Source of the DNA: an uncultured Pelagibacteraceae bacterium
GTDB lineage: Bacteria; Pseudomonadota; Alphaproteobacteria; Pelagibacterales; Pelagibacteraceae
Assembly (NCBI GenBank): GCA_902595125.1
Contig: CACJOY010000007.1
Span: forward strand, 1 to 35,980
DNA: 35,980 nt
Direction of reading: 5' to 3'
Numbering within the stretch: the first letter of the stretch is position 1; each line of letters starts with the position of its first letter. Below, piece by piece: positions 1 to 7,399 of the stretch. The notes below the pieces were generated by a model. The model was not told the origin of the DNA and made no database searches. It saw nothing but the letters and a program-made list of their open reading frames with translations. Position numbers and translations under genes: made by a program.

Positions 1-277
1 TTTGAGGGTTATTTCCATTAGCAGGCATAGGCATTAGTTCATTTTCACCTAAAATTCTTGCTACTCTTGTTGTTGGTTGTGCTCCTTGACCTAACCAATA
101 TTTAATTCTCTCAGCCTCTAGTCCTATTCTTTCTTTTTTCTCTTTAGGAAGTAATGGATTGAAAAAACCTACTTTTTCAATAAACCTTCCGTCTCTTGCA
201 AAACGACTATCTGCTACAACAAGCTTGTAAACAGGTCTCTTCTTTGTTCCGCCTCGTGATAACCTTAACTTTAACAT
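1..277 (-). CDS. rpsP: 30S ribosomal protein S16 (partial, C-terminus beyond window)
   Basis: Ribosomal protein S16 of the small subunit. Translating the reverse strand from the ATG at 275-277 gives about 92 residues beginning [20 protein letters not shown], with the family's RGGxKKRPxYxxVVADSR opening, the [12 protein letters not shown] segment and an RIxYWLxxGAQPTxxV helix. The frame is still open at base 1, so the C-terminal tail is missing. An AGGAG Shine-Dalgarno sits 7 bases upstream of the ATG. It lies 19 bases downstream of ffh on the same strand and is probably cotranscribed with it; ffh-rpsP is a common bacterial order. The identification is secure. Confidence 0.97.
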   Translation of the reverse strand, partial: MLKLRLSRGGTKKRPVYKLVVADSRFARDGRFIEKVGFFNPLLPKEKKERIGLEAERIKYWLGQGAQPTTRVARILGENELMPMPANGNNPQ

Positions 278-284
278 TTATACT

Positions 285-289
285 CTCCT
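285..289 (-). promoter_or_regulatory. Shine-Dalgarno of rpsP
   Basis: Minus-strand AGGAG (within AAGGAGAG, 283-290), 7 bases before the rpsP ATG at 277. It is one of the few strong ribosome binding sites in the window and fixes the rpsP start. Confidence 0.8.
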
Positions 290-296
290 TTTTTAT

Positions 297-1655
297 TTAT
301 TTTAATTGATTAAGTAATTCTGGTGGTATTCCTTTATCAGACATACCTTTCAGGTTTCCTTTGGACATCTTTTTCATCATTTCAGACATCATTTTAAATT
401 GCTTTAGCAATTTATTGATAGTGGCTGGGTCTGTACCAGAGCCATTGGCAATTCTTTTTTTTCTAGAACCATCAATTATTTTTGGGTTCTCTCGCTCCTT
501 CATTGTCATAGATAAAATTATTGCTTCATTTTTTGTAATAACGCTTTCATCTACACCCGCAGCGTCCATTTGAGACTTAACTTTAGATACGCCTGGCATA
601 AAAGACATCACTCCCTCTATTCCGCCCATTTTCTTCATTTGTCTTAATTGAGATAAATAGTCTTGCATTGAAAACTGTCCTTTTTTTAAATTTTCTTCAG
701 CCTTTTTAATATTTTCTTCACCAAGATCTTGTGCAGCTTTTTCTACAAGCGATACAATATCTCCCATTCCTAAAATTCTATTTGCAATTCTATCTGGATG
801 AAATACTTCGAGGTTTTCAACTTTTTCACCAACTCCTAAAAATTTAATTGGAACTTGAGAAACAAATTTCATACTTACAGCTGCTCCACCTCTAGCATCA
901 CCATCAGCTCTAGTTAAAATTATTCCTGATAGATTTACTGTATTTTTAAATTCTTTTGCAACGGATGCTGCCACTTGCCCTGTAAGTGAGTCTGCCACCA
1001 AAAAAATCTCTGCTGGATTAATTGTTTTTTCGATTTGTTTAATTTCGCTCATCATTTGCAAATCAATCTGAGTCCTACCCGCAGTATCAAATAATATAAT
1101 GTCAGCTCCGTTTAAATTAGCTGCACTTATGGCTCTTTGACAAATATCAGCTGGTTGTTGTCCTTCAATTATAGGAAGTGTTAAAATATTACTTTGCTCA
1201 CCTAGAGATTTTAATTGTTCTTGAGCAGCTGGCCTATAAATATCTAGGCTAACCATCATAACCTTTTTCTTTTTTACATTTTCTAAATAACTTGCAAGTT
1301 TAGCGGTTGTGGTTGTTTTACCAGAACCTTGTAGTCCTACTAGCATCATTGGTACCGGTGGAACTGCATTTAGATTTACATCAATATTTTTTTCACCTAG
1401 TAAATTAACTAATTCATCGAAGACAATCTTAACCACCATATCTCCAGGTGATGTTGATCTAATTATCTCTTGTCCTAATGCTTTTGGTTTAACTTTTTCA
1501 ATAAATTCTTTTGCAACATCTAAAGAAACATCTGCTTCAAGTAAGGCCTGCCTTATATTCCTTAAACCCTCATCAACCTGATTTTCATCAAGTGAAGGTG
1601 CTTTTTTTAAAGAAGAAAAAATTTCTTCAAATTTATTTGTTAAATTATCAAACAT
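297..1655 (-). CDS. ffh: signal recognition particle protein Ffh (SRP54 GTPase)
   Basis: Ffh binds the SRP RNA and signal sequences of nascent membrane and secreted proteins, and delivers ribosomes to FtsY at the inner membrane. The 452 residues match the usual length. The N domain is about 1-90. The G domain shows the P-loop GLQGSGKTT (107-115), DIYRPAAQEQL (about 138-148), DTAGR (190-194) and TRADGDARGG (249-258). The methionine-rich M domain starts near 320 and carries the RNA-binding SRKKRIANGSGT (397-408) plus an MMSEMMKKM cluster. The start is ATG at 1653-1655. A structured RNA lies just upstream. The receptor gene ftsY is about 1 kb away on the opposite strand. Confidence 0.98.
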   Translation of the reverse strand: MFDNLTNKFEEIFSSLKKAPSLDENQVDEGLRNIRQALLEADVSLDVAKEFIEKVKPKALGQEIIRSTSPGDMVVKIVFDELVNLLGEKNIDVNLNAVPPVPMMLVGLQGSGKTTTTAKLASYLENVKKKKVMMVSLDIYRPAAQEQLKSLGEQSNILTLPIIEGQQPADICQRAISAANLNGADIILFDTAGRTQIDLQMMSEIKQIEKTINPAEIFLVADSLTGQVAASVAKEFKNTVNLSGIILTRADGDARGGAAVSMKFVSQVPIKFLGVGEKVENLEVFHPDRIANRILGMGDIVSLVEKAAQDLGEENIKKAEENLKKGQFSMQDYLSQLRQMKKMGGIEGVMSFMPGVSKVKSQMDAAGVDESVITKNEAIILSMTMKERENPKIIDGSRKKRIANGSGTDPATINKLLKQFKMMSEMMKKMSKGNLKGMSDKGIPPELLNQLK

Positions 1656-1669
1656 ATTTATTACACACA

Positions 1670-1763
1670 GCAGTTATCGCACTAGTGGGCGAACCCTCGC
1701 TGACTAGTGTCGATCTCTTTGTTTCCAAAGACACCGCAAATTTAACGTTTTTGCGGAAACTGC
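1670..1763 (-). ncRNA. structured ffh leader RNA (four-way junction)
   Basis: On the minus strand, 1758-1763 (GCAGTT) pairs with 1670-1675 (AACTGC) to close a junction of three perfect hairpins. These are 1750-1756 with 1734-1740 (CCGCAAA/TTTGCGG), 1726-1731 with 1716-1721 (UCUUUG, GAAA tetraloop, CAAAGA), and 1703-1709 with 1680-1686 (CACUAGU/ACUAGUG, holding an inner GCGA/UCGC helix). The GNRA tetraloop appears only when the minus strand is read, which sets the orientation. The closing helix ends 14 bases before the ffh ATG, and there is no obvious Shine-Dalgarno, so folding could affect translation initiation. From memory, an ffh-associated RNA motif has been described in Pelagibacter; I could not check that this is the same element. 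It lacks the SRP RNA domain IV core, so it is not 4.5S RNA. Confidence 0.8.
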
Positions 1764-1776
1764 CTCAAACTATAAT
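1748..1776 (+). promoter_or_regulatory. possible dapF-ftsY promoter
   Basis: A perfect TATAAT at 1771-1776 lies 40 bases before the dapF ATG. The hexamer 17 bases upstream, TTTTTG (1748-1753), is a weak -35 match. This promoter would overlap the 5' part of the ffh leader RNA and the minus-strand promoter, so the two divergent units may share this DNA. Confidence 0.4.
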
Positions 1777-1794
1777 AGAGGTTCAAAAAGTCAA
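1769..1794 (-). promoter_or_regulatory. possible ffh leader promoter
   Basis: Minus-strand TTGACT (1789-1794) is a good -35, and TATAGT (1769-1774) or the overlapping TATTAT (1772-1777) could be the -10. The 14- or 11-base spacer is shorter than the usual 16-18, so confidence is low. Transcription from TATAGT would begin about where the leader RNA's closing helix starts (1763), which fits. Confidence 0.35.
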
Positions 1795-1816
1795 TAAATA
1801 AGTTAAATAACTATAT

Positions 1817-2641
1817 ATGGACTTTAAAGCTTTTAAAATGGATGGATTAGGTAATGATTTTGTTATCATTGATAATAGACAAAAGATTACTGATTTATCA
1901 AGAGAACAGATAATTAAAATTTGTGATAGAAATTTTATTGGGTGTGATCAATTAATACTTATTGAAAATGACAAAACTGCAGACGCTCGTTTAAAATTTT
2001 TTAATTCTGATGGTGGTGAGTCAGAAGCATGTGGTAATGGTACAAGATGTGTTGCTGATTTAATTTCAAAAGAAAATGGTAACAAAACTATAATTTTAAC
2101 TACTCTATCTGGAAATTTAAAATCTGAAATATTAGGGAACAACTTAGTTACAACCGAAATTGGAAATCCAAAAATTAAGTGGAATGAAATCCCTCTTTCT
2201 GACGAATTAGATACAAAAAATTTAAATATTAAGATTAATGATTTAAATAACAATGAGCATTCTGGAGGTACTGCTGTTAATGTTGGTAACCCCCATGTTG
2301 TTTTTTTTGTAGATGATATTGAAAATTTTGATATTACAAAAATCGGTCCACAAATTGAAAATCACAAAATGTTTCCAGAAAAATGTAACGTAACAATAGG
2401 AAAAGTTATAAATAAAAATTTAATTAAAGTTAAAGTCTGGGAGAGAGGTGCTGGGCTGACAAAAGCTTGTGGTACTGCAGCATGTGCAACTGCATTTGCC
2501 GGATCATTAAATAATCTTACTGATAAAAAGACAGATATAGAATTCAGGAATGGAAAGTTATCTATTTTTATAGATGAGAAAAATTCTATTCATATGAAAG
2601 GTCCTATTTCAGATATAAAGGAAATTTCGATTAAATTATAA
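1817..2641 (+). CDS. dapF: diaminopimelate epimerase
   Basis: Interconverts LL- and meso-diaminopimelate for lysine and peptidoglycan synthesis, using two cysteines and no cofactor. Both catalytic cysteines are visible: C72 in ACGNGTRC and C218 in TKACGTAAC. The N-terminal FxKMxGLGNDFVIID motif and the GNPH substrate-binding segment (157-160) are also present. The 274 residues are normal for the family. The stop codon overlaps the ftsY start by one base (TAATG), so the two genes are probably translationally coupled. The ATG at 1817 has no clear Shine-Dalgarno. Confidence 0.97.
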   Translation: MDFKAFKMDGLGNDFVIIDNRQKITDLSREQIIKICDRNFIGCDQLILIENDKTADARLKFFNSDGGESEACGNGTRCVADLISKENGNKTIILTTLSGNLKSEILGNNLVTTEIGNPKIKWNEIPLSDELDTKNLNIKINDLNNNEHSGGTAVNVGNPHVVFFVDDIENFDITKIGPQIENHKMFPEKCNVTIGKVINKNLIKVKVWERGAGLTKACGTAACATAFAGSLNNLTDKKTDIEFRNGKLSIFIDEKNSIHMKGPISDIKEISIKL

Positions 2642-3558
2642 TGGGAATATTTGATAAATTTAAAAAAGGTTTTCAAAAAAGTGCTTCAGCGTTTTCGTCT
2701 GGTCTTAAGGAAATAATTATAAAAAAAGAAATAGATGACGAAAATTTGAATAAAATTGAGGAATTTTTAATCCAATCAGATGTTGGGATTGAAGCAGCTT
2801 CCGAAATAAAAGAGATAATTTCAACAAAAAAAGTTGATCCTAATAAAGAATTAAAAACTGAGATAAATCTTATTCTAAAAGAGTATATTATTACATTAAT
2901 GGAACCACTGGAAAATAGCTCTTTTTTTATGAAAAAAGAAAAACTTAACGCAACTTTAATTTCTGGAGTAAATGGAGTTGGTAAAACAACAAGCATTGGT
3001 AAAATTGGTAAAATTTTGAAAACTAATGGTAATAAAGTTATGTTTGCAGCATCAGATACTTTTCGAGCTGCTGCAATTGAACAATTGGAAAATTGGGCTA
3101 ATAAAATAAATGTTCAAATAACTAAATCATCACAAGGATCCGACCCCGCTTCTGTTGCATATAAAGCTATAGAGGAGGCAATAAATAATGGTTTTGATCA
3201 AGTTTTGATTGACACAGCTGGAAGACTTCAAAATAAAAAAAATTTAATGGAGGAATATAAAAAGATAGCTAATGTGACCAAAAAAATTGATCCAGATGCT
3301 CCACATAATGTTATTTTAGTTTTGGATGCTACATCAGGTCAAAATGTAATTAATCAAGTTGAAGAATTTAATAAGATCATACCAATTACAGGAATAATTA
3401 TGACAAAATTAGATGGCACTGCAAAAGGTGGCATTCTTCTAGCTCTTGCTAAAAAATATAAATTACCAATTATTGCTTTAGGCTTAGGTGAAAAAGAAGA
3501 TGACTTACAAATATTTGAAGCTGAAAAATTTGCTGAGGCTTTCATCCAAACTAATTAA
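2641..3558 (+). CDS. ftsY: signal recognition particle receptor FtsY
   Basis: The membrane-associated GTPase that receives Ffh-ribosome complexes. It has the SRP-GTPase set: P-loop GVNGVGKTT (109-117), DTFRAAA (139-145), DTAGR (191-195) and TKLDGTAKGG (255-264). At 305 residues it is a short FtsY without the long acidic A domain; the lysine-rich amphipathic N-terminus (MGIFDKFKKGFQKS) is the probable membrane-targeting helix. Its last 8 bases overlap the convergent gene at 3551-4114, leaving no room for a separate terminator. Confidence 0.97.
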   Translation: MGIFDKFKKGFQKSASAFSSGLKEIIIKKEIDDENLNKIEEFLIQSDVGIEAASEIKEIISTKKVDPNKELKTEINLILKEYIITLMEPLENSSFFMKKEKLNATLISGVNGVGKTTSIGKIGKILKTNGNKVMFAASDTFRAAAIEQLENWANKINVQITKSSQGSDPASVAYKAIEEAINNGFDQVLIDTAGRLQNKKNLMEEYKKIANVTKKIDPDAPHNVILVLDATSGQNVINQVEEFNKIIPITGIIMTKLDGTAKGGILLALAKKYKLPIIALGLGEKEDDLQIFEAEKFAEAFIQTN

Positions 3559-4114
3559 TTAAATTACTTGATATTAGTGGTTTATAGAAACTACACTTAT
3601 AATTATCTTTAAATTCAAAATGACCACATTTTTTTGCAAAAGAAGAGATGATAAAATCAAACTTACCAGTAGTTGGGTATAATTCTAATTTTTTCTCTAT
3701 AATATCAAATTTAAAATTGGCATTTAGACTTTTCACTGCACTTATCATAACCAAAGTTTTGTTATCTTTTAAAAGATAATATGCGAAATCATCTGGAAAT
3801 ACCGGGAAATCATATTCTTCTAAATAAAATTTTGCATGAGATGGGAACCACTCATATGAAATTAATGGAGATGAAATTTTAGTTTTATAATCATAAATAT
3901 AAAGATCTTTTGGATAATCGTTAATATAGTTGCTAGTTTCGCCTCTTGCTAAAATTGATTTTTCTCTACCCTTAAAATATAAAGAAAAACTTTTATTATG
4001 TGAATTCATTTGATCTATATAGAATAAATCATCAGCTGAAAAATCATTATCTTTTGCTGTAGCAATTGTATTTAATGAAAAAATAAAAATGATTAATAAA
4101 AAAGTTCTGCCCAC
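3551..4114 (-). CDS. hypothetical secreted protein
   Basis: I do not recognise this 187-residue protein. It has a clear N-terminal signal peptide (about residues 1-20, ending ATA-KD), then a soluble region rich in Tyr, Phe, Asp and Lys. The only cysteines are C163 and C174 near the C-terminus, possibly a disulphide. The start is GTG (4112-4114), needed to keep the signal peptide. A minus-strand TATAAT at 4123-4128 lies only 8 bases from the GTG, so the mRNA could be almost leaderless. Its 3' end overlaps ftsY by 8 bases. A periplasmic or outer-membrane location is inferred. Confidence 0.75.
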   Translation of the reverse strand: MGRTFLLIIFIFSLNTIATAKDNDFSADDLFYIDQMNSHNKSFSLYFKGREKSILARGETSNYINDYPKDLYIYDYKTKISSPLISYEWFPSHAKFYLEEYDFPVFPDDFAYYLLKDNKTLVMISAVKSLNANFKFDIIEKKLELYPTTGKFDFIISSFAKKCGHFEFKDNYKCSFYKPLISSNLIN

Positions 4115-4163
4115 ACTAAAAAATTATAGAATAATATTGAATTTTATTTGGTAAGAATGTGGC

Positions 4164-4982
4164 TTAATTTAAACTTTTGAGAAATGATTTAATTGCTAAA
4201 ACTAACTTTTCATCATATTCCATCATATGATCGTCATATTTTGTAAAGTATGCGTATTTAGGTTCATTTGCTATGTCATAAATTTTTTTTCCCATTGAGA
4301 ATGGAACAATTTGATCTACTTCTCCATGCATAACTAAAATAGGTGAATTTATATTCTTAATTTTTTTTAAATTTTCGAACCTATCTTTAAGTAATAATTT
4401 AACTGGAATGTATGGATAAAACTTTTTTGCAGTATCTATCATTGAAGTAAATGGAGTTTCTAAAATTATACCTGCATAATTTTTATTTTGAGCAAGATGA
4501 GTAGCTACACCTGTTCCTAAAGATTCTCCATATAAAATAAGATTTTTTTCATCCACTCCTTTTTTGGCTAACCAATTAATTGCACTTTTGCCATCTTCAT
4601 AAAGACCTTGTTCGGTGGGTTTTCCATTGTTACCACTAAAACCTCTCCATGCTATAATTAAGAAATTAATATTCATATCTTGAAAATGATTAAGTTTATG
4701 AATTCTATTTTCTAAAGATCCAGCATTACCGTGAAAATAAAGTAAAGTTTTAAAATCCTTAAGATTTTTTTCATGATACCATCCAAGTAATTCAATATTA
4801 TCTAAAGTTTGTATTTTAACTTTTTTAATATCCACAGAAATTTTATCGCCTGAATAGTTATTTTCATTTGGATGATAAAGTAAATTTCGTTGATAAAAGT
4901 ATAAAAATACTAAGACAAAAAAATACAAAAAAAAGATGATTAAAACTAGTTGCAATAAATTCTTCCTAAATTTTTTGAACAT
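4164..4982 (-). CDS. alpha/beta hydrolase, membrane-anchored (Bem46/ABHD13-like)
   Basis: Serine hydrolase of the alpha/beta fold. Residues 8-30 form one hydrophobic helix that probably anchors the protein in the inner membrane. The oxyanion motif HGNAGS is at 84-89, the nucleophile S154 is in YGESLGTG, and the likely acid D223 (GEVDQIVP) and base H252 (DDHMM) follow in the usual order. The 272 residues and the WxRGxSxNxGxPTExG segment fit the Bem46/YfhR-like group, whose substrates are mostly unknown. It overlaps the 3' end of the upstream EamA gene by 17 bases and is probably cotranscribed. Confidence 0.88.
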   Translation of the reverse strand: MFKKFRKNLLQLVLIIFFLYFFVLVFLYFYQRNLLYHPNENNYSGDKISVDIKKVKIQTLDNIELLGWYHEKNLKDFKTLLYFHGNAGSLENRIHKLNHFQDMNINFLIIAWRGFSGNNGKPTEQGLYEDGKSAINWLAKKGVDEKNLILYGESLGTGVATHLAQNKNYAGIILETPFTSMIDTAKKFYPYIPVKLLLKDRFENLKKIKNINSPILVMHGEVDQIVPFSMGKKIYDIANEPKYAYFTKYDDHMMEYDEKLVLAIKSFLKSLN

Positions 4983-5871
4983 TTTTTTTCTTTGCTAAGT
5001 ATACGCCAATAAATACTAAAACTGTCCCAATCAAATGATAATTTTCTAATTTTTCTTCAAATAAAAAATATCCATAAATTGCTCCATAAATTGTAAAAAT
5101 ATATAGAGTAAAACCTGTCAAAGATGCACCCAGTTTTTTTTGAGCTATCGTGTAAAGAGTGAATGCAATTATTCCTGGCGAAATTGCTGCAAATATCACC
5201 CACATAAAAAATTCTTCATTAAAGTAAGTTTTTTCAAAAAAAATTTCCTCACCCACATAAAAAGGAAGCAAACTAACTGCTCCAAAAAATGAGATTAATG
5301 TGAATCTTTGAAAAATCTCAAGTTTTGTTTTCCAATAAAATAAATAAACTGAGTATAATGCCCACCCAATTGCAGCAGCCAACATCCAAAGATCGCCAAT
5401 ATTAAAATTAAGATTTATTAATAAATAAAGATCACCCTTAATAATAATTGCAAAGACTCCTATTAAACAAGATATAAGCCCTATAATTTTTGTAATATTG
5501 ATTTTTTCATTAAAAAAAATACTAGAAATTAAAATAATAAAGATTGGTGATGAAGTATAAATAATTCCCATATTTGTAACAGTGGTAGTTTGGCCTGCCA
5601 AAAAAGGAAAGGCACCACAAACACCACAGCCTGTTGCTCCTAAAAAAAAAAGTTTTTTATATTCCTTTTTCATAATTTTATAATTTTTTTTCAATGATAC
5701 ATAAGTAAAAGGTAAAAGAATTGTAAAAACTAATGTCCATCTCCAAAATGCTAAAGAAATTGGTGGGACGTATTCAACGCCACCTCGAGCTACAACCAAA
5801 TTTGATGCCATAAAAATAGGTTGAATAAATAAAAGCGAGAGTGCAAAAAGATTGTTAATTTTAGAGCTCAA
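4966..5871 (-). CDS. DMT superfamily EamA transporter
   Basis: A 301-residue inner-membrane protein with about ten hydrophobic helices in two EamA repeats, typical of drug/metabolite exporters. The first repeat opens with FMASNLVVARG and an SLAFWRW segment; the second begins near residue 150 (GDLWMLAAAIGWALYSVY) and ends with GTVLVFIGVYLAKKK. The substrate cannot be read from sequence; family members export amino acids or other metabolites. The start is ATG at 5869-5871. Confidence 0.9.
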   Translation of the reverse strand: MSSKINNLFALSLLFIQPIFMASNLVVARGGVEYVPPISLAFWRWTLVFTILLPFTYVSLKKNYKIMKKEYKKLFFLGATGCGVCGAFPFLAGQTTTVTNMGIIYTSSPIFIILISSIFFNEKINITKIIGLISCLIGVFAIIIKGDLYLLINLNFNIGDLWMLAAAIGWALYSVYLFYWKTKLEIFQRFTLISFFGAVSLLPFYVGEEIFFEKTYFNEEFFMWVIFAAISPGIIAFTLYTIAQKKLGASLTGFTLYIFTIYGAIYGYFLFEEKLENYHLIGTVLVFIGVYLAKKKNVQKI

Positions 5872-5890
5872 TGATTTACTTTTAGATTAT

Positions 5891-6067
5891 TTATTTTTTA
5901 TCAAAAAAAGCTTCATAAACCATCATGAAGATTGCAATACCCATTAAAATATAAACAGGCAATACATCAAAGAAACCAATCATTGATGATCTTGTTAATG
6001 TAAATGCAAGACCCACCAAAAAAGCAATAGCAAGTAGAGAACCCAAAAATGTTGTAAACTTTTGCAT
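5891..6067 (-). CDS. small two-helix membrane protein (58 aa)
   Basis: A short gene read directly from the DNA: ATG at 6065-6067, TAA at 5891-5893, 58 residues beginning MQKFTTFLGSLLAIAFLVGL. Two hydrophobic segments (about 5-24 and 34-51) flank a short TRSSMIGFFDVLP link, and the C-terminus is charged (EAFFDKK). The ATG lies one base after the amidase stop codon, so it is very likely translated with the TRAP-amidase operon as its last gene. I do not recognise the family. An accessory role in the transporter unit is inferred from position only. Confidence 0.7.
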   Translation of the reverse strand: MQKFTTFLGSLLAIAFLVGLAFTLTRSSMIGFFDVLPVYILMGIAIFMMVYEAFFDKK

Positions 6068-6068
6068 T

Positions 6069-7394
6069 TTAATTATTACATTCTTTTTCTAGCCAATTAG
6101 CAACCCCTAAAAATCTATGATCATCATAACGATCTCCTATTAGCTGAACTCCTAATGGTAAATTATTTTCACCTTCAAGCAATGGAAGAGAAATACAAGG
6201 TGTTCCTAGATAAGACCATACTTTATTAAATTCTGCTGTTCCAGTACTTTTCAAACCTTTGGGTGCCACTCCAGGACTAGAGGGGGATAGCACACCATGG
6301 TAGTCCTCAAAAACTTCTTGGTAAGACTCATAGCTTCTTTTTTTAAAATCAATTGCTTCAGCATATTCTTTTGCTGAATGCTTATTGCCTTTTGCTATTG
6401 CTGTTTGCATATATTTAGATAATTTTGATTTATACTTTTTATAATACGTTGCAAAATTATTAGCTAAATCTGTTTCGTGAATAATTTGATGATATTTATG
6501 AATATCTTTAAAATATGATGGAGTGTCAAATACCTCAATATTTTTAAATGACTTGATAAAATATTCAAAGGACTCCCTTGATTTTTTATCAACTATTTTC
6601 CAATAATCTGACTTGTAAAAAATGAATTTAGGGTCATATGCCGGACCTTTTTTTATTTCTTCTAAAATATTTTCTGCTGAGTAATAAATAGTTGCTGGAT
6701 CATGATGATCTTTTTTAATCAAAACTTTCCCTAACAAGGCTACATCTTCAACAGTTCTACCAAACAAGCCTATATGATCTAAGGAGTATGAAGTTCTTAA
6801 AACACCATTTCTTGAAATTAGACCATAGGTTGGTTTATATCCAACAACACCACAATAAGAGGCTGGTCTAATAACTGATCCACCAGTTTGTGACCCAATG
6901 GAAAGTGGTGCCATAAGAGATGCAACGCATGCAGCTGAACCGCTAGAAGAACCTCCGGGTGTTCTTGAATAATCATGAGGATTAGTTGTTTTTGGTGGTC
7001 CAAGATAAGCTAATTCTGATGTAGCTGTTTTACCCATTATAATAGCACCAGCAGAATATAAAAGTTCAACTATCTCGGCATTTTGAGAGTAAGATTTACC
7101 TTTTCTAATAGGTGTTCCACACTCTGTTGGCATATCTACAGTTCCTATTATATCTTTTAATGCTACTGGAACTCCATGTAATAAACCTACAGGTTTTCCT
7201 GATTTTCTATGCTCATCCGCATCTGTAGCTTTTTCTAATAAAACTTTTTTATCAAAGTGAGCCCATGCCTTAATATCTTTTTCAAATTTATTTACTCTTT
7301 CAATATATTTTTCACAAAGCTCAACTGAGCTTAAATGACCTTCTTTAATTTTTAAAGCCATCTCTTCAACACTTAACGAAAATATATCAATCAT
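6069..7394 (-). CDS. amidase signature family protein (GatA-like)
   Basis: Amide hydrolase with the Ser-cisSer-Lys triad: K80 in VALKDIIG, the cis-serine S149 in GGSSSGSAA (147-155) and nucleophile S173 in QTGGSVIRP. The 441 residues cover a full amidase domain. No gatB or gatC is nearby, so a stand-alone metabolic amidase is more likely than the tRNA amidotransferase subunit. It begins 5 bases after dctM on the same strand, which suggests the imported compound is, or is converted through, an amide. The actual substrate is unknown. Confidence 0.92.
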   Translation of the reverse strand: MIDIFSLSVEEMALKIKEGHLSSVELCEKYIERVNKFEKDIKAWAHFDKKVLLEKATDADEHRKSGKPVGLLHGVPVALKDIIGTVDMPTECGTPIRKGKSYSQNAEIVELLYSAGAIIMGKTATSELAYLGPPKTTNPHDYSRTPGGSSSGSAACVASLMAPLSIGSQTGGSVIRPASYCGVVGYKPTYGLISRNGVLRTSYSLDHIGLFGRTVEDVALLGKVLIKKDHHDPATIYYSAENILEEIKKGPAYDPKFIFYKSDYWKIVDKKSRESFEYFIKSFKNIEVFDTPSYFKDIHKYHQIIHETDLANNFATYYKKYKSKLSKYMQTAIAKGNKHSAKEYAEAIDFKKRSYESYQEVFEDYHGVLSPSSPGVAPKGLKSTGTAEFNKVWSYLGTPCISLPLLEGENNLPLGVQLIGDRYDDHRFLGVANWLEKECNN

Positions 7395-7399
7395 CTTTT

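Noticed and set aside
1670..1763. Possible SRP 4.5S RNA or tRNA (GGGTTCG-like stretch)
   Set aside because: It lacks the conserved SRP domain IV core, and no cloverleaf or acceptor stem can be drawn; the four-way junction leader explains the pairing.
1511..1801. Plus-strand open frame of 96 codons across the ffh 5' end and leader
   Set aside because: It lies antisense to ffh codons and to the structured RNA, has no protein-like pattern, and exists because the leader has few stops.
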